From Hahellaceae bacterium (lineage in GTDB: Bacteria; Pseudomonadota; Gammaproteobacteria; Pseudomonadales; Oleiphilaceae), in contig JADGDV010000001.1 of the NCBI GenBank assembly GCA_016744695.1, positions 124,001-188,000 of the forward strand: a stretch of 64,000 nucleotides of DNA, in the 5' to 3' direction. Of the stretch, positions 41,712-51,497 are shown in pieces (the stretch's first letter is position 1; each line of letters begins with the position of its first letter). A program made the translations under genes and the position numbers. The notes under the pieces were generated by a model, which worked only from the letters and a program-made list of their open reading frames with translations, was not told the origin of the DNA and did not search any database.

Positions 41712-42902
41712 TCAAACACTCTCACCAGCAGCATGCCCCGAGCTCCAGGACCAAGCAAAATTATACCCCCCGAGCCAACCCGTCACATCCAGCACTTCAC
41801 CCACAAAATAAACCCCATCAACAAGGTTAGACATCATCGTTTTAGATGAAACCTGTGTTGTATCAACGCCCCCAATAGTTACCTCGGCAGTTCTATAGCC
41901 TTCAGTGCCTGATGGAATGATTTTCCACTCACTAAGTTGCTCTGAAATGCGTTTTAATTCTGGTGCGGTATATTGCTTCATGGGTTTCGAGGCGAACCAA
42001 CTTTCACAAAACAAGTTTGCCATTTTTTTAGTGAATACTTCAGATAGCACTGTGCGTAATTCTGTATTGGGGCGAGTACTTTGTTGTTCATTAAGCCATG
42101 CTTCTGTATTACGGTCTGGCAGTAAATTAATTTCGACGACACCCCCTTCTTTCCAGAATGAGGATATTTGTAATATAGCGGGTCCACTAATACCACGATG
42201 GGTAAATAGAATATTTTCTCTAAAGCTTGTGCCATTACAAGAGACACTCGCATCAACTGAACTACCAGAGAGCGATTCACATAATGATTTTAGCTGATTG
42301 GTGATTACAAAAGGCACTAAGCCTGCTCGGGTGCTGAATATATCATGCCCAAACTGGCGGGCAATATCATAACCAAAGCCTGTTGCCCCCATAGTGGGTA
42401 TAGATAACCCACCCGTTGCAATCACCAATGACTCACAAGATAAGTCGCTGAATGAAGCGCGCTTTACTGCAAAGCCATTATCAACGTTAGATATTTTATC
42501 AACAGTGCTATTTAACTGAATGGTCACACCCGCATCAGCACATTCATTCAATAACATTTCGAGGATATCGCTCGACTTATTATCGCAAAATAACTGACCT
42601 AGTTTTTTTTCATGATAAGGAATAGCATGTTTATCAACTAACGCAATGAAATCCCATTGGGTGTAACGCGCTAAGGCTGATTTACAAAAGTGTGAATTAC
42701 GCGATAAAAAATTTTCAGGCTCTGTATACATATTAGTAAAATTACAACGCCCTCCTCCAGACATTAATATTTTCTTGCCTGGTTTATTGGCATGATCAAG
42801 TACCAGTACTTTTCTGCCTCGATTACCTGCAGTAATTGCACACATTAACCCTGCTGCACCGGCACCAATTATAATCACATCGTAATGAGACAACACCAAC
42901 AC
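41712..42902 (-). CDS. HI0933/YhiN-family FAD-dependent oxidoreductase
   Basis: DVIIIGAGAAGLMCAITAGNRGRKVLVLDHANKPGKKILMSGGGRCNFTN; DVTGWLGGYNFAWSWSSGHAAG. Confidence 0.93.
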   Translation of the reverse strand: MLVLSHYDVIIIGAGAAGLMCAITAGNRGRKVLVLDHANKPGKKILMSGGGRCNFTNMYTEPENFLSRNSHFCKSALARYTQWDFIALVDKHAIPYHEKKLGQLFCDNKSSDILEMLLNECADAGVTIQLNSTVDKISNVDNGFAVKRASFSDLSCESLVIATGGLSIPTMGATGFGYDIARQFGHDIFSTRAGLVPFVITNQLKSLCESLSGSSVDASVSCNGTSFRENILFTHRGISGPAILQISSFWKEGGVVEINLLPDRNTEAWLNEQQSTRPNTELRTVLSEVFTKKMANLFCESWFASKPMKQYTAPELKRISEQLSEWKIIPSGTEGYRTAEVTIGGVDTTQVSSKTMMSNLVDGVYFVGEVLDVTGWLGGYNFAWSWSSGHAAGESV

Positions 42903-42963
42903 TCCTCTTTAATTATTAACAACAAACCGATCGATAATGTACTAATGCTTTCGTCCTAAAGTA

Positions 42964-43836
42964 TTAATGTTTCATTAGTTGATACCAATCGGGCTCGGCT
43001 GATAGTTGTTGTTTCTCATCATAAGAAATACGGTGAGTACCGTGGCAACGTGCACAGGCGATAACGGCTAACGTACCTAACTCTCGTCCTTGGTCTTTGA
43101 GCGTGCCCGTTTTCAAGCTTTCTTCTAAAAGGCCTAAGGTAGTATTAATACTTTCATCAGGGTAAGTTCTTGGGTCGTGTTGATGACAATTTGAACAAAT
43201 GGCGCCCAGTGTATTAATGCCTTCTTTCAAATCAGATAACGATGACAAAGCGACGTCGGTTAAACCGTCTCCCGACGCTATTTTAATTTGGTTTACTTGT
43301 CTTGTTAGCTGGTCCATATGGTCAATTAAAGAAACCGTTGGGCTCATAGTCATACCTGAAAAATCTGGCGCTCTATATAGAGTTGCTACTGTAGAACGGT
43401 AATCAATATGACAAGCAGTACAAGATTCCGATAACTCAGTCAGTACACCTGAAACTTCTTTAAGTTGTTTATTCTTTACAATGTTTTGTAACGCACCAAT
43501 AGCCTCAGTGTTTAGCTTTGAATCCCACTCTGGCACCATCTCGCCAATTTTCGCATAATGCTCACTTAGTCTGGCAGTCCATTGGTTAAGCAACGCTTCA
43601 TTATTAGTATCTGCATAATACTGTACCGCTTGCATCTCACGTCGTAGTTTAAACATGTTATGTAGCCAAACCTGCCGTTTGTTCTCAGGCTTGTACCATT
43701 GCGCTAATGAGGCGGGTGGTAACTTAACCATACTCACTTTATCATTGTGTTTATAAGTGAGATTTATAACGATTGCGATAATGAGGCACTGAAGAGCAAT
43801 AAATAGAGCCCAACGTATTAGGGATGCTTTTTTCAA
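42964..43836 (-). CDS. Membrane-anchored multiheme cytochrome c-like protein (three CxxCH)
   Basis: N-terminal TM; CTACH, CSNCH, CARCH. Confidence 0.85.
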   Translation of the reverse strand: MKKASLIRWALFIALQCLIIAIVINLTYKHNDKVSMVKLPPASLAQWYKPENKRQVWLHNMFKLRREMQAVQYYADTNNEALLNQWTARLSEHYAKIGEMVPEWDSKLNTEAIGALQNIVKNKQLKEVSGVLTELSESCTACHIDYRSTVATLYRAPDFSGMTMSPTVSLIDHMDQLTRQVNQIKIASGDGLTDVALSSLSDLKEGINTLGAICSNCHQHDPRTYPDESINTTLGLLEESLKTGTLKDQGRELGTLAVIACARCHGTHRISYDEKQQLSAEPDWYQLMKH

Positions 43837-44055
43837 AAGAACGATTTCCTGTTGATGACGATAGATTGAATTATTATCAAATTGATTTTACAGCATGCAA
43901 ACCATTTAATTAAGTGAAGATACCTTCTCGATTCACATGGTTTAACCTCATTTGCATGGCATTATGAACTTCAGCACTTATTTCTGCCTGGTTAGAATCA
44001 ATTTTATTCGTACACTTCACTTAAAATAACTGGTGCGTTAATCTCAGGAGCAACC

Positions 44056-44265
44056 GTGTTAACACGTAACCAAACCACGGAAACAACCGCTAAGGCATTA
44101 GGTACCATTGCCAATGGCGATAACGATGACGTGGTGGGTTTTACAAGAGGCTTTCTCTACGCAGGCGCCAACAGCATTGTATCAAGTCTTTGGAAAATAG
44201 ATGATGAAGCTACGGGTATTCTCATAGTTCAGTTTTATCAAAATTTAGCACAAACGGATAAGCGG
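44056..44265 (+). pseudogene. CHAT-domain protein remnant (fragment 1)
   Basis: AKALGTIANGDNDDVVGFTRGFLYAGANSIVSSLWKIDDEATGILIVQFYQNLAQTDKR, a CHAT C-terminal core; homology then stops and the ORF continues as non-coding-like sequence. Confidence 0.78.
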
Positions 44266-44307
44266 GTGGTGGTGATTTCATTCCACAATCAATATCTTGC
44301 ACATTTA

Positions 44308-45225
44308 TTATGTCCTGCCTCTGCGTTTCCAGATTCGTCCATCAATGGCTGATAAGCCCAGCGCAATTAACCCGATCCCCACAAAATGAACTGCCTCCAA
44401 AGACTCGCTGAGAAAAAATGAACCCAGTAATATAGCCGAAACAGGTATAAGCAATGTGACCAATAGCAGGTTAGTTGCACCCGCTGTTTCTAATATTTTG
44501 AAATAAAGAACATAAGCGATAGCTGTCGAGAATACAGCAAGCCCAACGATGGCGGCCCATGTCGCTAAGCGGGGCCCAGCAATATCGAGAGGGCCATCTA
44601 AAGTTAGAGTTATGGGTATCAACACGAGTGCAGAAGCAGTAACCTGGCCAGCCGCTATAATAATAGGGTTTATAGCCATCGTTTTAAATCGGCGTCCATA
44701 TACGCCTGCAAATGCATAACACACAGTAGCGGCAATAATGGCTGCTTGCGCTAACAAGTTGCCACCTCCATCGATAGCTGGCAGCCCGATCATTACAACA
44801 ACGCCTATAAACCCCGTTACCACTCCCGCAAATTTCAATGAAGTAATGCGTTCATCAGGTAGCAATATTCCTGCAACGACCACTGTAAATATAGGTGTTG
44901 CTGCGTTAAGAATTGATGCGAGTCCAGATGCAATTTGAGTTTGCCCCCACACGATAAGAACAAAAGGGATAACATTATTCAGCAAGCCCATCCCCAAAAA
45001 GGCGACCCAAACCCCCACGCTCTTCGGCGGGCGCAGTCCCATTACAAAAGCAATACACCATAACGTTATAGCAGCGAGCCCGACTCTGAGTGAAACAATA
45101 GTCAATGGAGGCAAATCGGCAACAGCCACACCAACGAAAAAAAATGATCCCCCCCATAGAACGGATAATACAATAAGCATTACCCACTCACGGGCGCCCA
45201 TTGAGGTGTTTATAGATGAAGTCAT
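44308..45225 (-). CDS. EamA/DMT family transporter
   Basis: Ten-TM EamA repeats; LWGGSFFFVGVAV, GLASILNAATPIFTVVVAGI. Confidence 0.93.
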   Translation of the reverse strand: MTSSINTSMGAREWVMLIVLSVLWGGSFFFVGVAVADLPPLTIVSLRVGLAAITLWCIAFVMGLRPPKSVGVWVAFLGMGLLNNVIPFVLIVWGQTQIASGLASILNAATPIFTVVVAGILLPDERITSLKFAGVVTGFIGVVVMIGLPAIDGGGNLLAQAAIIAATVCYAFAGVYGRRFKTMAINPIIIAAGQVTASALVLIPITLTLDGPLDIAGPRLATWAAIVGLAVFSTAIAYVLYFKILETAGATNLLLVTLLIPVSAILLGSFFLSESLEAVHFVGIGLIALGLSAIDGRIWKRRGRT

Positions 45226-45410
45226 AGTGGCACATTCTCATGTCAAATTGATTAGGGAGAAGTTTAGCGTGAGCCTTAAACACAAACTATCCGATTCTTG
45301 CACTTTAAAATTTTTTTATGTTATTTCTATAGTATTAGCAAGAAACGGATGGAAACAACCACAAAAATAAGTTTTCATAGGGTTATCAATTTCAAATCTA
45401 AGGTCATATC

Positions 45411-46469
45411 ATGCCGCAGCCATCTGAGCAGGACATGCGAACAGCGATAACGACAAAAGATAAGTCTCGCGACGGAGACTTTTTTTATGGTGTTATCACA
45501 ACAGGTGAATTTTGCCAGCCCTCTTGCTCTTCCAGCTCAGTGAAACCAGAAAATATTATATTTTTTCAAAGCATAGAAGAAGCCATGAGTGCCGGATTTC
45601 GCCCCTGTAAACGCTGTCAATTTACGAAGGAAATATCAGGGCTTACTCGATTAATTGATATTGCAAGCCATATTGAAGCACATGCCGATGAGCAGCTCAC
45701 ACTAGCCAGCTTGGCAAATATTGCAGGCCTGTCTCCCTCCAGGCTACAACGAATATTCAAAGAATCCTTTGGTATTTCACCCAAAGTTTATCAAGATGCT
45801 GTGCGAATGCGACACTTCAAACAATCATTAAAAAAAGGTGATAATGTAACAGACGCTATTTTCTCATCTGGCTTTGGCTCCGTTAGTCGAGTTTACGGCG
45901 AAGCGACTCGTAATATGGGCATGACCCCCAAAGCTTACCGGGCAGGAGGCGCTGGAGAGTTCATATCCTACGCTTGCCGCAACACAGCGCTTGGTCTAAT
46001 GGCGATGGCTGCTACGGATAAAGGTGTGTGCTTCGTACAGTTTGGAGAAGATGAAGCAACTTTGGTCATCAAGCTAACAACGGAATTTCCTAATGCTAAA
46101 TTGATAACTTCAACGGCTCAGAAAGCGCCCGAGCTTGATGCTTGGATAAAAGCACTAGATCAGCATATTAGCAAAGGGGCTCCTAGGCCTGACTTGTCTC
46201 TTGATATGAGAGGTACGGCTTTTCAAATGAAGGTTTGGCAATTTTTATTAAGCATTCGAGAAGGTGATGTACTCAGTTACAGTGAGTTGGCCGCACAAAT
46301 AGACAAACCTAAAGCAGTTCGAGCCGTTGCTTCAGCCTGTGCAAAAAACCGTATTGGTGTGCTGATTCCCTGCCACCGTGTATTAAGAGGAGATGGTAGT
46401 CTAGGAGGATACCGCTGGGGATTAGATCGTAAACGGGCATTGTTAAATGCAGAAAGAGCAGAACACTAA
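45411..46469 (+). CDS. ada: Bifunctional Ada regulator / methylated-DNA-[protein]-cysteine S-methyltransferase
   Basis: FYGVITTGEFCQPSCSSSSVKPENIIFF, AraC HTH, IPCHRVLRGDGSLGGYRWG. Confidence 0.95.
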   Translation: MPQPSEQDMRTAITTKDKSRDGDFFYGVITTGEFCQPSCSSSSVKPENIIFFQSIEEAMSAGFRPCKRCQFTKEISGLTRLIDIASHIEAHADEQLTLASLANIAGLSPSRLQRIFKESFGISPKVYQDAVRMRHFKQSLKKGDNVTDAIFSSGFGSVSRVYGEATRNMGMTPKAYRAGGAGEFISYACRNTALGLMAMAATDKGVCFVQFGEDEATLVIKLTTEFPNAKLITSTAQKAPELDAWIKALDQHISKGAPRPDLSLDMRGTAFQMKVWQFLLSIREGDVLSYSELAAQIDKPKAVRAVASACAKNRIGVLIPCHRVLRGDGSLGGYRWGLDRKRALLNAERAEH

Positions 46470-46514
46470 ATAACGTATCAATCTATGAAACTAACAGCAC
46501 AATATTTTCTTATG

Positions 46515-46557
46515 AAAATACCTGACAAGCCCTTCGCGGGGCACTATCAGGTATTTT
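46515..46557 (+). terminator. Intrinsic terminator after ada
   Basis: aaaatacctgacaagcccttcgcggggcactatcaggtatttt stem-loop with T-tract. Confidence 0.8.
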
Positions 46558-46567
46558 ACATTTATTA

Positions 46568-46813
46568 TTAAAGCAGCTTTTCTGACATTATACCCACGCC
46601 TGAAGCCCAACCATTCAATAGTTTTTTCACTTTTTCAATATCTAGTTGCTGTTTGTCGTCTCGTAGGTTTTCACCTACTCCCTGTCGTACTCCTTTTGCT
46701 ATTTTCTCTCCTGTTGCAGAGTCTGAGACCAATGCATCTACATACACTACAACGACGTCATCTCGGTTACCCATAGCAAGTGACGCGCCAGAAAAGACTG
46801 CGGCAATTGGCAC
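46568..46813 (-). pseudogene. DUF3313-like lipoprotein C-terminal remnant
   Basis: DDVVVVYVDALVSDSATGEKIAKGVRQGVGENLRDD; no signal/lipobox N-terminus, lies in a decay zone. Confidence 0.4.
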
Positions 46814-46890
46814 TACTTCATAAGCCTTTAACCCTTCCAGTGGTGTTGCACACCTGTAATCGCTATTTTATTAAGGGTCTCTAGCTTAAC

Positions 46891-47466
46891 TTAATCAGTG
46901 GTGCGAGGCTCTGGAAAAAATGTAACTTCCGTTACCATCGCTTTCTTATAGGTGCCTTTTTTCAGTGAGGGTTTGGTCCATGAGAACGGCGTACCAAAGG
47001 CCCAAGTCCAGCCCACTGACATATGTGGATAGGTTCTGTCCGATCCCCATGCATCGTAATACTTCATCTGAGATTCCACTGGTAAGTGAACACCCTGAAC
47101 TGCAGCGACTTCGTTTGGCGTACCGGTTCGCCCACCTTCCGAACTAGTACCGTTATCACCGGTAATATAGATGATCAAAGTGTTATCGAGTTTACCCAAG
47201 TCTTCAACTGTTTGGATAACGCGCCCTATTTCATGATCAGTATAAGCAACATAAGCAGCAAATACATCGGCCTGTTTAATGAACAGCTTCTTTTCGAGGT
47301 CTGAGAGCTGACCCCATGCCTTGATCAGACCCTTTGGCCACGGCGTTAGCTTAGCAAAGATAGTCTCACGCATCTTGTGCCAGCCTTCGTCGAACAATTT
47401 CATCTTACTAATTTTTTCGATCCATTCTGGTGTGGGATGGTGCGGTGCATGTGTTGCGCCCCATCC
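46891..47466 (-). pseudogene. Arylsulfatase internal fragment
   Basis: Frame opens after TAG at 47467-47469: GWGATHAPHHPTPEWIEKISKMKLFDEGWHKMRE...YTDHEIGRVIQTVEDLGKLDNTLIIYITGDNGTSSEGG...GWTWAFGTPFSWTKPSLKKGTYK; lacks CxPxR N-terminal catalytic region and the C-terminal part. Confidence 0.85.
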
Positions 47467-47544
47467 CTAGCAGCGAACTCAACTATCTACCCCTCGCGAA
47501 CCTGCATGATCGCAAACAGTACTTACTTCAACAGCGAGCAGTAA

Positions 47545-47715
47545 AACTTCTGCCTAGCTGCACTTGCCCAAAGTCTAAAAGGTAGTACTACAGTTAAACG
47601 TGGCCAAGCCACTGAAACACTGATAAAAAAGTTCTACCAAGGCATAAGCACCCATTCTTACGCCGAAGCACTGCGAGATGCACAGCTATCACTTCAGAAA
47701 GACGAATATAAATAG
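47545..47715 (+). pseudogene. CHAT-domain protein C-terminal remnant (fragment 2)
   Basis: Own translation after in-frame TAA: NFCLAALAQSLKGSTTVKRGQATETLIKKFYQGISTHSYAEALRDAQLSLQKDEYK*; typical CHAT C-terminus (LxxxFYxx...AEALRxAQLxL). Confidence 0.65.
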
Positions 47716-47805
47716 ATAGGCATACTCTTCAGTTATTAGTATCTTTTATAAACTACGACGTTCAAAATATATGTCCTTTTTGACTACCAGCCATACTGGA
47801 TTTTA

Positions 47806-48426
47806 ATGGAAATTTCGACGCTATTGGTTTTTATACCCACTTTCTTTTTCGTGTCCATTACGCCCGGCATGTGTATGACGCTTGCCCTTACCATGGGTAT
47901 GCGTTTTGGCTTACGAAAAACACTTTGGATGATGCTAGGCGAGTTAGTAGGTGTTGGGCTCGTAGCATCCCTTTCGGCTGTAGGTGTGGCGGCATTAATG
48001 CTGACCTACCCTGCGCTATTTGTCGTTTTAAAATATGCCGGAGGTGCCTACCTCATCTATCTTGGTATTCAGATGTGGCAGTCTAAAGGAAAAATGGCCT
48101 TAAATTTGGCTGATGATAACCCTGCAATAATGAGTAAAAAAGCATTCATCATACAGGGTTTTATTACGGCCATAGCCAACCCTAAGGGGTGGGCGTTTTT
48201 TATTGCTTTGTTACCCCCATTTTTAAACTATTCACAGCCGCTTGCCGCACAGCTAGTTCAGCTTATATTTCTAATCCTGTTACTCGAATTTATCTGCCTG
48301 CTCATATACGCGGGAGGGGGTAAGTCACTGCGTTCATTTATGGCTAAGTCAGGTAATTTAGAACACCTAAACCGTATAGCCGGTACACTATTAATTGGTG
48401 TGGGTCTTTGGTTGGCGGCTAGCTGA
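47806..48426 (+). CDS. LysE/RhtB family amino-acid exporter
   Basis: FVSITPGMCMTLALTMGMRFGLRKTLWMMLGELVG, YLIYLGIQMWQSKGK. Confidence 0.92.
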   Translation: MEISTLLVFIPTFFFVSITPGMCMTLALTMGMRFGLRKTLWMMLGELVGVGLVASLSAVGVAALMLTYPALFVVLKYAGGAYLIYLGIQMWQSKGKMALNLADDNPAIMSKKAFIIQGFITAIANPKGWAFFIALLPPFLNYSQPLAAQLVQLIFLILLLEFICLLIYAGGGKSLRSFMAKSGNLEHLNRIAGTLLIGVGLWLAAS

Positions 48427-48435
48427 ACACTTAAA

Positions 48436-49365
48436 CTAAAGGGAGGCCAGCAAATCATTCACTGCAAACGCAAACGTTTGAGGAGAATCTTCTTGTAAAA
48501 AATGGCCACCGGTAAGCGTCTGGTGATTCAAACCTTCGCTACCAGGTATTCTTCCTCTCATATATTTATCGCCCCCCCGTGTTATAGGGTCTCCATTACT
48601 GAAGGTCGTAAGGAACGGTTTTTCCCATTTTTCCAATACTTTCCAGGCAGAACGGTTTGCCTCAGTTGCAGGATTGTCTTCAGTGAGGGGCACCAGCTTA
48701 GGAAATGCTCTTGTAGCAGCCTTATATTTACTGGATGGGAAAGGTGCATCGTATGCTTTTCGTTCACTTCCAGATAGTTTTTTAAACGTACCCAGATCTA
48801 TAATGCGACTAATAGGGAACCAAGGGCTATAAAGTGCGAATGTTTTCCATGCATGAAAAGCCATAGGTACTTTTTGTTCGCCAGTAGGCAGCATGCCGTT
48901 ACCTACCACAATGGCTTTAAACCGATCTGCATTTTCGGCAGCCAATCGTAAACCAATTAACGAGCCCCAGTCTTGGCACACTAGCGTAATGTTTTGCAGA
49001 TCAAGTTTATCAATGAAAGTTTGCATCCAATCCATGTGCTGCTGATATGAGAAACACTTAATATCAACAGGTTTGTCAGATTTGCCGAAGCCAACTAAAT
49101 CAGGGGCAATCACCCTATGCCCTGCTGCGGCACATATAGGAATCATATTACGATATAAATAAGACCAACTTGGCTCACCATGCAACATCAAAATAGGGTC
49201 TGCCTCTTTTGGGCCCTCGTCTACAAAGTGCATTTGTAAACCTTTTGACGTACCTGCACCCACTTCAGTTCCCTCATCAACTTTAATATACTGTGGTTGA
49301 AACGGGTAACCAATTAATCGTTCGAAGCATTTCTCTGGTGTGCGGAGGTAGTTAATCATGTGCAT
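48436..49365 (-). CDS. Haloalkane dehalogenase-like alpha/beta hydrolase
   Basis: MLHGEPSWSYLYRNMIP, LVCQDWGSLIGLRLA (Asp nucleophile), GGHFLQED. Confidence 0.88.
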   Translation of the reverse strand: MHMINYLRTPEKCFERLIGYPFQPQYIKVDEGTEVGAGTSKGLQMHFVDEGPKEADPILMLHGEPSWSYLYRNMIPICAAAGHRVIAPDLVGFGKSDKPVDIKCFSYQQHMDWMQTFIDKLDLQNITLVCQDWGSLIGLRLAAENADRFKAIVVGNGMLPTGEQKVPMAFHAWKTFALYSPWFPISRIIDLGTFKKLSGSERKAYDAPFPSSKYKAATRAFPKLVPLTEDNPATEANRSAWKVLEKWEKPFLTTFSNGDPITRGGDKYMRGRIPGSEGLNHQTLTGGHFLQEDSPQTFAFAVNDLLASL

Positions 49366-49522
49366 TAGTATCCTTTAAATATTCTGCTAGTAACTAGCAG
49401 TGTAGCTATCTATTTTCTTTCTTCCATACTCACTTAATGAGCAATTACTCATCTATTTGGGCTCATCAAGCCAAACATCATTGACATTCTTTCGCTGTTT
49501 TGCAAAAGTCCCTTTCTTTGCT

Positions 49523-49755
49523 TTCAGGTGCCCCTCATTTTTGCAAGATCTACGTCTCGCAAGACAAAGGGGGGAGAATCGGGAAATCGGTTAAAATCCG
49601 ATACGTGCCCAGCGCTGTAAAGGTGATTGCTCAACCCTCTTTCGTTAAAAAACGTTTTAAAAAATGAAAGAAAGCCACTGGCATCGATATTATTAATTTA
49701 ATATTCGCCGGGAAGGTGGTTGAACAAGTTGAACCTCAGTCAGAAGACCGGCCTG
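49523..49755 (+). promoter_or_regulatory. Cobalamin (AdoCbl-type) riboswitch upstream of bluB
   Basis: Conserved elements in order: ttcaGGTGCCCC ... ggggagaatcgggaaatcGGTtaaaatCCGatacgtgcccaGCGCTGTAA ... GCCACTGgcatcg ... cgccGGGAAGGtggttg ... GTCAGAAGACCGGCCTG. Confidence 0.93.
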
Positions 49756-49813
49756 TAAGCCTATTGAGTGGTTTGGACAGACACACTCTCACTTTTCCGA
49801 CAAGGGGAATACT

Positions 49814-50560
49814 ATGGAAAAGCCTGAAGACTTACACCAAGACGATATTTTTTTTAATGAAGACGAACGCCAAGGGCTCTACAAAACCGTTTTTAACCGA
49901 CGTGATGTTCGTGGACAGTTTAAGCCAGACCCCATTCCAGATGACGTACTCAGCCGTATTCTTTACGCTGCTCACCATGCGCCATCGGTTGGTTTTATGC
50001 AGCCTTGGAACTTTGTAGTTGTTCGTTCAGATGAGGTAAAAAATCGCGTTCATAGTGCCTTCGTCGAAGCGAATGAGGATGCAGCAAACCAATTTGACTC
50101 AGAGAAAAGTAAAAAATACCGTTCACTTAAACTCGAAGGTATTCTCGAATCACCTATTAATATTTGTATTACCTGCGACCGCTCACGAACCGGCCCAGTA
50201 GTCATTGGCAGAACATCCATTAAAACTATGGACCTTTACAGTAGTGTTTGTGCTGTTCAGAATTTCTGGCTAGCCGCTAGGGCTGAAGGCGTAGGGGTTG
50301 GTTGGGTCAGCATTATTCAGCAAAAAGCGCTACAAGAAGCCTTAGGTATTCCTAAAAACATTGTACCTATTGCCTACCTTTGTGTGGGCTATGTGTCTCA
50401 TTTTTACGACAAACCAGAGTTAGAGACAGCAGGCTGGTTAAAAAGAACACCCTTAGATGATCTTCTCTACTTTGACCAGTGGGGAAATACTAAAACCAGT
50501 GAAGAAGAGAGCTTGGTTTCACAGGTTATTGATGATAGAGAATTCCCTGACCAATGGTAA
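49814..50560 (+). CDS. bluB: 5,6-dimethylbenzimidazole synthase
   Basis: FNRRDVRGQFKPDPIPDDVLSRILYAAHHAPSVGFMQPWNFVVV, TCDRSRTGPVVIGRTSIKTMDLYSSVCAVQNFWLAARAEGVGVGWVSI. Confidence 0.95.
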   Translation: MEKPEDLHQDDIFFNEDERQGLYKTVFNRRDVRGQFKPDPIPDDVLSRILYAAHHAPSVGFMQPWNFVVVRSDEVKNRVHSAFVEANEDAANQFDSEKSKKYRSLKLEGILESPINICITCDRSRTGPVVIGRTSIKTMDLYSSVCAVQNFWLAARAEGVGVGWVSIIQQKALQEALGIPKNIVPIAYLCVGYVSHFYDKPELETAGWLKRTPLDDLLYFDQWGNTKTSEEESLVSQVIDDREFPDQW

Positions 50561-50599
50561 AGTAGAAAACTAACTTATTAACTTCAGAGCAATGTAAAG

Positions 50600-51346
50600 A
50601 TGATTAAATACATTTTAATATTATTTATGGTTTTCACTCCCCTAAAGCTTGCTGCTGAAGAATTTAACGTTTTTATTCAAGGGCCACACACTTCAACCTA
50701 CTTAGACACTTTAGGAGAACTAAGAGGGAAAAATCATGGTGGCCGACAAGCTTTTTTAGTTGAGCTGGTACAGTTCATGTTAGCTGACCAAAAACTTCCT
50801 GCCACCATTCAATATTGGGATCAATCAATTGACGAAGATGAGCTATCCGTTCTATTTGGCTTAAATCGCTCCTCTTTAGAGGAGGCTCAATGGGTCGGCC
50901 CTTTACTGTCTGATAGCGTATATTTTCTTGAGCGTAAATCAAAAAACGCACCCATTGCAAACCTTGATGAAGCACGAAAAGTGAAGTCAATTTGTGTGGT
51001 TAGAGGAACATCCCACGCGCTGTGGCTAGAAGAACTGGCGTTCACTAATATTCGGCAGGAGTCATCCTATAACCAGTGCTGGGAGCTATTAATGAATGGA
51101 GAAGTGGGCTTAACAACCATAAGCGTTGCGATTCTCCCTACCATTCGCGCCTTGGAGTCTGCAATTTCTGATGATGTATTACTTAGCAATGTAAAACTTC
51201 GTGATAATGAGTTCTATCTAAAATTCCACAAAAACACCCCCTTAAAAACAATTAATACATGGCAAAGCACCTTGGGTCATCTTAAAAAGTCAGGGGCACA
51301 CCACAGCTTAATTCATCATTATTACTGTCTTCAGGATTGTTTTTAA
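50600..51346 (+). CDS. Periplasmic substrate-binding-like protein, no adjacent permease
   Basis: Signal peptide; SBP_bac_3-like length and layout, LNRSSLEEAQWVGPLLSDSVYFLERK. Confidence 0.7.
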   Translation: MIKYILILFMVFTPLKLAAEEFNVFIQGPHTSTYLDTLGELRGKNHGGRQAFLVELVQFMLADQKLPATIQYWDQSIDEDELSVLFGLNRSSLEEAQWVGPLLSDSVYFLERKSKNAPIANLDEARKVKSICVVRGTSHALWLEELAFTNIRQESSYNQCWELLMNGEVGLTTISVAILPTIRALESAISDDVLLSNVKLRDNEFYLKFHKNTPLKTINTWQSTLGHLKKSGAHHSLIHHYYCLQDCF

Positions 51347-51497
51347 TACCAACACTGAGTACCAGAAGCTTATTTAACACTAATTGATGTATGTATAATG
51401 AGGAACGAAAACAAAAAGCCACCTCAAATGAGATGGCTTAATTTTGGATAATTATTCTAAGTGTTGGCGACATTGATATGTCGCAGACTTAATAGAA

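Noticed and set aside
49716-50018. 100-aa ORF upstream of and overlapping bluB
   Set aside because: Starts in the cobalamin riboswitch and overlaps bluB in another frame; no recognisable protein features.
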